Shown: piece by piece, positions 1 to 6,183 of the stretch | Numbering within the stretch: position 1 is the first letter of the stretch | Layout: each line of letters begins with the position of its first letter | Assembly (NCBI GenBank): GCA_007119395.1 | Contig: SKPS01000070.1 | Location: forward strand, 1 to 10,993 | Length of the DNA: 10,993 bases | Source of the DNA: Lentimicrobiaceae bacterium | GTDB taxonomy: Bacteria > Bacteroidota > Bacteroidia > Bacteroidales > SKPS01 | Reading direction: 5' to 3' | Program-made: the position numbers and the translations under genes | The notes under the pieces: generated by a model | What the model saw: the letters and a program-made list of their open reading frames with translations, nothing else | What the model was told of the DNA's origin: nothing | Database searches by the model: none

Positions 1-1129
1 CTGGGACATTCACGATCTCTACCTGGGATATGTGGAGGGGAACATCGACCTGCAGCCGCTCACTGAGCTTACCCGCAGTCTTACGGTGCCCATGCCGGGG
101 CTCACACCGGGTGAATACTATATCATTGTTCGCACCGATGCCAATAACAACATTCCGGAGACCGATGTGGAGAACAACACCATGGTGGCGGAGACCCCTA
201 TCTCAATAGATCTACCGCTCCTACCCATTGAGGTGTTATTGTTTGATACCCTGTTCAACATGCAGGAGAAGCATTACAGGGTAGTTGTGCCTGATTCATT
301 GATTGGGGAGACCATGGTCACCATGTTAAAAGGTGACTCGGCACACGGAGTGAATGAATTGTACATGACACACAACAGGGTAAGCAGCCGCATGGTGCAC
401 GATTTCGCACACACCTTCCCCTACCAGGCCAACCAAGAGGTGATGGTACCTTACCTTGACACGGGGTCGTACTTTTTACTGGCTTTTGGACACAATACCG
501 CTGCCTCCTACCAGGAGATCACACTGTTTGCTGACATTTTGGAATTTGACATCAGGATGATCCATGATGCCAAAGGGGGCAATTCCGGTATCACAACGGT
601 GCAGCTTATGGGGTCGAAATTTGATTCAGCCATGACGGTATACCTTGACAGCGCCGGGGTGATCATTCCGATGCAGCAATTGTATTATGGAGACATCACG
701 CATGCTCTTGTCAGCTTTGACCTGGATGGTGCGATGCTGGGGAGGTATGATTTGGTGGCGGTGAATTCATCGGGTGATACGGTAAGGGTTGAAGAGGGAT
801 TCCATGTAATTGAAGGAGAGAGCCCACGGTTGGGTGTTGTGATATTACATGCTGCCAACACGAGGCCTAACAGGATTTCTGCTTTCACCATTGAGTATGC
901 AAACCAAGGCAATACCGACCTGTTGTCACCCACCATCAGCGTGGTGAGTCTGGGAGGAGCACCCATTGCCGAGGATATTGCTGACTTAACATTAAACCAC
1001 ACCGAATTGGTGTTACCACTCAGCATACCGGGTGAACCACCGGGGTTGCTCAGGCCGGGTGCCAAAGGGAGCGTGGTGATCTATACCCGATCAATCACAG
1101 GTCTCGGGATAATGGTATCCAGAGAATAA
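1..1129 (+). CDS. Large secreted CARDB/Ig-like multidomain protein, 3' end only
   Basis: The reading frame is open from base 2 and runs about 375 codons to TAA; the true start lies upstream of the window. The first ~70 visible residues look like the end of a CARDB adhesion-type domain ('LTPGEYYIIVRTDANNNIPE', then 'DVENNT'). Next comes a beta-rich segment resembling a pre-peptidase C-terminal (PPC-like) domain at visible residues ~76-180 ('VPYLDTGSYFLLAFG'). An IPT-like Ig fold follows at ~183-270 ('MLGRYDLVAVNSSGDTV'), then an Ig-like domain at ~275-365 ('RPNRISAFTIEYANQGNTD', ending 'PGLLRPGAKGSVVIYTRS'). From memory, this order occurs in giant secreted proteins of Bacteroidota, Planctomycetes and Cyanobacteria that usually continue well beyond this point. 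Here the protein stops soon after the last domain and has no T9SS sorting domain, so truncation or a frameshift is possible. No catalytic residues are seen. A structural or adhesive role is inferred. The module names are recognised from pattern and are moderately sure; the CDS itself is secure. Confidence 0.85.
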   Translation, partial: WDIHDLYLGYVEGNIDLQPLTELTRSLTVPMPGLTPGEYYIIVRTDANNNIPETDVENNTMVAETPISIDLPLLPIEVLLFDTLFNMQEKHYRVVVPDSLIGETMVTMLKGDSAHGVNELYMTHNRVSSRMVHDFAHTFPYQANQEVMVPYLDTGSYFLLAFGHNTAASYQEITLFADILEFDIRMIHDAKGGNSGITTVQLMGSKFDSAMTVYLDSAGVIIPMQQLYYGDITHALVSFDLDGAMLGRYDLVAVNSSGDTVRVEEGFHVIEGESPRLGVVILHAANTRPNRISAFTIEYANQGNTDLLSPTISVVSLGGAPIAEDIADLTLNHTELVLPLSIPGEPPGLLRPGAKGSVVIYTRSITGLGIMVSRE

Positions 1130-1187
1130 CACACCTTCCGGTTGATCAGGTACATCATCAAAAGAAAAAAAACAAATACATAGAGCA

Positions 1188-4034
1188 ATGACGACAAGAA
1201 CATTACAAACCATTACAGCAGCGGCCATGATCATGCTTTTGGTGTTTGCGTCTTACGACCTGCATGCACAAGGAGCGCAACAGGCGAATGCCGGGGCTGA
1301 CACAACGATTTGCAAAGATCAATGTGTTACCATTGGAACTCCGATGGATCCCAATTGGTGTTTTCACTGGCAGCCTCATGCCGGATTAAGTGATCCATAC
1401 ACCATGATGCCAGAGGCATGTCCGGAGCAAACCACCACCTACACGCTCACAGTGACAGGTCCTGATTACAGTTTCATTTCAACTGATCAGGTGGTGGTGA
1501 CGGTGGTGGAGATCTCTCCTATTACTTTCAGTGTAAACCCTTTGCCAACGATTCCCTTTTCCACTTCTCAGGCGTGGGCCACCACCTCTTCCGGGGGCAA
1601 CCTGATCTGGACCATCGAGGGTGATGATTTGGGGGCAACCATTAGCCGGGGAAGCGGCCTGGTGACAGTGGGTTCACAGTCGGGCATGATCACTGTGCGT
1701 GCCACCGACTCACTGAACCAGGATTGCTATATAGAGGCGACACTCTGCCTGGGCAGCGGAGAGGATTGCTGCCAGGATTACTACAACGCAACCAAAACCT
1801 TTGGCCCCATCACCATATCGATACCGGGTGGAATCTCACCTGTAGGACCCGCTGATGCAGAAGGGTACTGTATGTACCAGGTGATTACGGGGGTGACTGT
1901 TGAGATGGAGGGGGTGTTTGAAAGGACGTATGGAATACAGGGGGTGACAGTATCATGGAAAGAGAAAACATCCAATCCTGCTGACTTCAAAGATGTTACC
2001 ATCACCTGGAACGGTTCTGTCCATGCCGGCACTTTTGGCTTGATCAATGCCAACATTGCCATGCTCAATTTATCGGTCAGCGGCTCCGGTGACCTCACCG
2101 GCACTGTTGAGTTCGATGTATACCTGAATGAAGACCAACAGATCGGCCCGATCGCAGTATTGCGTGCCGGTTTGGGTGGCAACTTCACCTACACCTATAC
2201 CTCGGGTGGTGGGGGCAACAACCTGATGTGGGGAGGAGGTTTTGGTGGCGTATGGGATTTTGGCGGCATCTTCGGATTCCAGGTTGACCTGGTGAAGGGG
2301 GGTAGTGTCATCGCTTCCATGACGGCTGAAAGCTTTGACTCTCAGGGCAACATCAACAACGTAGTGTTGCAGGCAGACACACCGGCAGTATGGGTTACCA
2401 GCCACTTTACCTGCCGCTTGCTCGAATTGGCGCTCGCCTTTAACTACAGCATTCCCGACAACGAGATAGACTTCATCGGGGGCACGGGCCAGGTGAAAGT
2501 TTCCGATGTAAACCGCGTAGAGGGGGATTTCCTGTTGACCCTCAATTTCTCGCAACACAATGTGGTTGCCTCCGTCACCATGGTTGATGTAAAAGCTTTC
2601 AGTTGTGTGATATCGGGAACGCTCTCTGTTGACTTCGACTATGAGTTCAACCTGAACCTCATCGCTGGCAGCAATATTTCAGCGGAGCACAATGAATTTG
2701 ACCAGGCCTTTACCAATGTAGCGTTTGAGGTTTCACAAGGGGCGCTTCAGAAGTTCAGCATTGGGCATTTGGTGCTCAAATACAAGGAGACGGTAGAGTT
2801 CACCATGACAGAAGCCTCCTATGTAAAAGCGACAGGTGTATTGGAGTTCAATGCCAAGCTGGTGTTACCGGGCATTGAGATGGAGGTGGATCAGTTCCGC
2901 ATCAACGAGGTGGGTTTTGTGACGGTGGGGAACCTGCGGGCAGAAATAGACCAATCGCCGGTATTGGTTTCTATCAATGTAGGGTGGAGCCAGGATCATT
3001 TTCAGGGGAGCTTTGTTGGGAGTTTTGCAGGCGGTGTGAGCATAGGCGGTTCAGTAGTGGTGGGGGCCACGGCTACCTACAACTACGGCCACTTCGCACT
3101 CGGTTTAACAGGAAACCTGATACCGCTTGGCCCATCGGGGCTGCTGGTCAGTAAACTGGCCGGTGAGTTTGGATTCAATTGGGCTGCCTCTCTGACAGAA
3201 ACAGGAACCGGCATGCCTGAGCAGGGTGCACTGACCATTGGTTTTGGGCTGGGACTCTCTGACATCGCCTCACTGGTGATGATAGAAGGGTATGTAAGGC
3301 TTGTGCTGGGATCGGCCAGCCACATTAACCTGCAAGGCGCAGTGAAAGTGACCGCCAATCCACCCCACTTCTTCCAGGGCCAAACAACCATACTGTATGA
3401 ACTGGGCAAGGAGGAAATCAACGGCAATATCTCTGCTGAAGTGAAGTTCCCTCCGGCAACGGGCAATGTGTTGTACTTCAATACCGGTCCGGTGGTGTTT
3501 AACATTTCACAAAGCCAGTGGGGGTTGACGGGGCAGAACATGAACGGGAAATTATTTAATGAAGCGGATATCACAGCCAATGTAGACATCTATGCCAATC
3601 TGTCCGGTGGTGGCGGGCCGGGGTTCGTCTATGGCAATATGAATGGGCACCTCGACTGGAACTATTACAATGAGTTCTCTTACCCCGCCGGGTTTGATCC
3701 AACCAACTGCTCCACAGCAGCAGCCACTTCCAATTTTTTGGGATTCGGTCTTAAGGGGGAGTTTTCATTGCACATGGAGGCACAATTTGTAGCCATCATG
3801 CGCAGTGAAGGATTTCAGGGCTCTATCAACATGATGGCAAAAGCACAGGCAGGCATCACCATCAGATGGCCTTCCTATTTGAATTGGTCATGGAGTTGTG
3901 TTGATATTTACAATGCCTCCGTAGAGGGAGTGCTTGTAATGGAAAGGCACGGCTCCCAAGGTAGGGTGCACGGTACCGTTAACGTGAAGTACAATGGTGA
4001 AGCAAGAAATGCAACTTTTGACTTTAACATATAA
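1188..4034 (+). CDS. Secreted PKD-like domain protein with a large unassigned beta-rich region
   Basis: This gene encodes 948 residues. The ATG at 1188 follows an A-rich leader without a clear Shine-Dalgarno, as is common in Bacteroidota. It gives a good signal peptide (about residues 1-28, 'MIMLLVFASYDLHAQ'). Residues ~33-107 form a PKD/Ig-like domain starting 'NAGADTTICKDQCVTIG' and closing 'TTTYTLTVTG', with C42, C46, C58 and C78 possibly in disulfides. Residues ~108-188 resemble a bacterial Ig-like (BIg2-type) domain ('ISRGSGLVTVGSQSGMITV'). The remaining ~750 residues are almost entirely predicted beta strand, glycine-rich (runs near 339-360 and 807-811), with few cysteines. I cannot assign them. 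The segment at 616-665, with 'LIPLGPSGLLVSKLAGEFGF', vaguely recalls very long beta-rich proteins such as those with DUF6603, but this is only an impression. No T9SS sorting domain is seen; the protein ends 'NATFDFNI'. The 3' end overlaps gene 3 by 41 bp, which suggests one transcript. Function unknown. Confidence 0.93.
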   Translation: MTTRTLQTITAAAMIMLLVFASYDLHAQGAQQANAGADTTICKDQCVTIGTPMDPNWCFHWQPHAGLSDPYTMMPEACPEQTTTYTLTVTGPDYSFISTDQVVVTVVEISPITFSVNPLPTIPFSTSQAWATTSSGGNLIWTIEGDDLGATISRGSGLVTVGSQSGMITVRATDSLNQDCYIEATLCLGSGEDCCQDYYNATKTFGPITISIPGGISPVGPADAEGYCMYQVITGVTVEMEGVFERTYGIQGVTVSWKEKTSNPADFKDVTITWNGSVHAGTFGLINANIAMLNLSVSGSGDLTGTVEFDVYLNEDQQIGPIAVLRAGLGGNFTYTYTSGGGGNNLMWGGGFGGVWDFGGIFGFQVDLVKGGSVIASMTAESFDSQGNINNVVLQADTPAVWVTSHFTCRLLELALAFNYSIPDNEIDFIGGTGQVKVSDVNRVEGDFLLTLNFSQHNVVASVTMVDVKAFSCVISGTLSVDFDYEFNLNLIAGSNISAEHNEFDQAFTNVAFEVSQGALQKFSIGHLVLKYKETVEFTMTEASYVKATGVLEFNAKLVLPGIEMEVDQFRINEVGFVTVGNLRAEIDQSPVLVSINVGWSQDHFQGSFVGSFAGGVSIGGSVVVGATATYNYGHFALGLTGNLIPLGPSGLLVSKLAGEFGFNWAASLTETGTGMPEQGALTIGFGLGLSDIASLVMIEGYVRLVLGSASHINLQGAVKVTANPPHFFQGQTTILYELGKEEINGNISAEVKFPPATGNVLYFNTGPVVFNISQSQWGLTGQNMNGKLFNEADITANVDIYANLSGGGGPGFVYGNMNGHLDWNYYNEFSYPAGFDPTNCSTAAATSNFLGFGLKGEFSLHMEAQFVAIMRSEGFQGSINMMAKAQAGITIRWPSYLNWSWSCVDIYNASVEGVLVMERHGSQGRVHGTVNVKYNGEARNATFDFNI

Positions 4035-6183
4035 ACACACATTGAAAGCATCATCATCCATACAGCTCTTTTTTCTCACTGCGATCCTGGTGTGGGGTTA
4101 TGGTGTTCATCCAGCCCACTCCGGCACAGGAGAACCTGATTTTGAGCTATTTGCTTCCAGAAAAGGTGACATGGTACAACTCTATTGGGAGTGTCGTGCC
4201 TGGCCTGCGGGGATGGCCGGTTTTGTGTTGAAGCGCAGCGAATCGGGCGCATCAGAATGGGCACCATTGCATGACGGTCCCATCATGCCGGCCATTGATC
4301 AGGTGGAGAGTTTCCGGAACAGGGGCCTAAGCGAAGAGATGGAGGCCTCTTTGCGTCACGACTTTATGGGATGGTTACAGGAGGGGAATGTGCAAGAGAT
4401 TTCAGTGCTTACGATGCGAGAGATCTTCAATGAGAGCGGTGGCCCCGGTGCCGGCGACAGGATTGCCATGAAGAGTGACTTTCGGGTCGCTTTGCTCTCA
4501 GGATTTGGCTTTACCGATAACACAGCACAACCCGGCACTTCATACGACTATGCACTCTATGCTGCCTATACTGATGGTACTACCAGCACACAACCACTGG
4601 CAATGTTCAGGTTGGGTGATCCACAACCATTGGACCCCGAGTACACCTTCTCAGCGGGGCGCGTAAGAATCACCCTTGACTTTGAAATACCCCACACAGA
4701 AATTATCATGTCATCCATTCTTGGATTTCTGATAGAACGATCAAATACCGATGGATCCGCCACCCACATCCTTGCCAGTGACCCGATGGGGTACTCCTCC
4801 ATCACAGAAGGCGTTTGCTTCTACCGTATTGTGGATTACGATATTGACCCCTCCAGAGACTATTTGTACACACTCACACCGGTGAACATGTTTCAGCAGC
4901 GTGGCGATCCGATCGTATTGCGTTACGTTGCAGCCCGTTATAAGCCGTTGTCACCTCCTGTCATCGATGAGGTTTCTCTTGTTGATGATGAGCACATGGA
5001 TTTGACATGGAGGGTTGCGCCGGAGGATTCTCTGCTGTTGAGCCATTTCGTGCTGGAACTGTTACGCAGTCCGGGCAAAGAGGTGCCACCGGTGGTCGTT
5101 GACACCATTGTGCCATCGGCAAGGCAATACACAGACACCACTCCAAAAGGTTACGGCGAGATGTACTTCTACCGGCTACGTTCCCTCGGTATGTATGGCC
5201 AGGAGGTGGGGTCTGACCTGAAAGCATTTTATTACCTGGGCCTTTCGACCCCTCCACCTGTCACCGGGCTCACCGGCGAGTTAATGCTGGAGGATGAAAA
5301 ACCTTTTGTAAAGCTTCGGTGGGATCCTAAAGTGGACGGAGACACCTTAACGGCGCGATTCGCGATCTATACTGATATTTTGATACCCGACAGTTTCCTG
5401 CATGTATCGCACCTGCCAAGGTTCTTAGACAATACCTACAAGTTCCCTATACCATCGCATGGCGGGCGCACCTATCAGTTCAGGGTTGCCGGCATGAGCA
5501 GGCTTGGGCGTGCAGGTACACCGGCAGAGGTATCTGTGGATGTTGGAACCCTTTACTTACCAAGGGTGCTGCAGGTGTCATCGAAGCGGTTGTCACCTTC
5601 CGGGTTGTTGATCCAGTGGGAATATCCGGCTTTTCAGGACCTGATAGGCTTCCGTTTGATGATGAACGACCGGGAGATTGCCGGCGTAGATCATATCAAG
5701 GGGGACATGCGTAGTTATGTGGTTGAAGAGGAGTTGCTGGCAAAGGAGCCAAACCCCTCGTTTCAGTTAACCGCTGTGGGCTCTGTGGCCATTTCAGATC
5801 CGGGGCTGCGGCACACCATCCATCTTCCGGCCCACCAGATTGACCTGTTCCCCTCCCCTGCTTCGTTGGTGTTTGAGCTGCTCGAATCGAGCAGTGGGAT
5901 GGCGGTACAGCTTTGCTGGGAACCACCCTTTGGGAAAGAGGAGTCGGTGACTGGCTATGCACTGTTTGCTGATTACAACACACCGGGACGGCTTCAAAGG
6001 ATCAACACCGTGCCGGTGATCAGGGCCACAGAGTATATATACACACTACCGGTTGCAGAACGGGATGAAGTAAACCTGGGAATTGCAGCCATTACCAAAG
6101 AGGGCACCACCGGGCAAATTGCACGGGTGTCGATACCGATCAAGAACAACAACAAAGAGATCATAAACAACGACAAGCCATGA
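3994..6183 (+). CDS. Secreted fibronectin type III repeat protein
   Basis: This gene encodes 729 residues from the ATG at 3994. In-frame alternatives are ATG 4009 and TTG 4042, the latter just after the upstream stop; all lie before the hydrophobic signal segment (about residues 22-43, 'SIQLFFLTAILVWGYG'), so the mature protein would be the same. About six FN3-like beta sandwiches follow, at roughly 48-205, 210-315, 320-415, 420-518, 520-612 and 618-717. Typical strand motifs are 'MDLTWRVAP', 'FVKLRWDPK', 'LLIQWEYPAF' and 'VQLCWEPPFG', each followed by 'Y.YRL'- or 'YQFRVAG'-type strands. The first domain is enlarged by a probably helical, charged insertion at ~103-148 ('EEMEASLRHDFMGWLQEG'). 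No enzyme motif and no T9SS sorting domain are visible; the C-terminus is a polar Asn/Lys tail ('IPIKNNNKEIINNDKP'). The stop codon overlaps the start of gene 4 as ATGA, which indicates translational coupling. A structural or binding role on the cell exterior is inferred; the ligand is unknown. Confidence 0.92.
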   Translation: MVKQEMQLLTLTYKHTLKASSSIQLFFLTAILVWGYGVHPAHSGTGEPDFELFASRKGDMVQLYWECRAWPAGMAGFVLKRSESGASEWAPLHDGPIMPAIDQVESFRNRGLSEEMEASLRHDFMGWLQEGNVQEISVLTMREIFNESGGPGAGDRIAMKSDFRVALLSGFGFTDNTAQPGTSYDYALYAAYTDGTTSTQPLAMFRLGDPQPLDPEYTFSAGRVRITLDFEIPHTEIIMSSILGFLIERSNTDGSATHILASDPMGYSSITEGVCFYRIVDYDIDPSRDYLYTLTPVNMFQQRGDPIVLRYVAARYKPLSPPVIDEVSLVDDEHMDLTWRVAPEDSLLLSHFVLELLRSPGKEVPPVVVDTIVPSARQYTDTTPKGYGEMYFYRLRSLGMYGQEVGSDLKAFYYLGLSTPPPVTGLTGELMLEDEKPFVKLRWDPKVDGDTLTARFAIYTDILIPDSFLHVSHLPRFLDNTYKFPIPSHGGRTYQFRVAGMSRLGRAGTPAEVSVDVGTLYLPRVLQVSSKRLSPSGLLIQWEYPAFQDLIGFRLMMNDREIAGVDHIKGDMRSYVVEEELLAKEPNPSFQLTAVGSVAISDPGLRHTIHLPAHQIDLFPSPASLVFELLESSSGMAVQLCWEPPFGKEESVTGYALFADYNTPGRLQRINTVPVIRATEYIYTLPVAERDEVNLGIAAITKEGTTGQIARVSIPIKNNNKEIINNDKP

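Noticed and set aside
685..1065. Open reading frames on the minus strand, here and throughout the window (for example 2070-2558, 3083-3589, 7647-8012)
   Set aside because: They lie opposite genes with clear domain content, have Cys/Ser/Arg-rich shadow-like translations and show no signal peptide or family motif.
1158..1173. A-rich run in the gap before gene 2 as a terminator or slippage site
   Set aside because: There is no stem-forming inverted repeat before it, the run is interrupted by G, and A-rich leaders are usual before Bacteroidota start codons.
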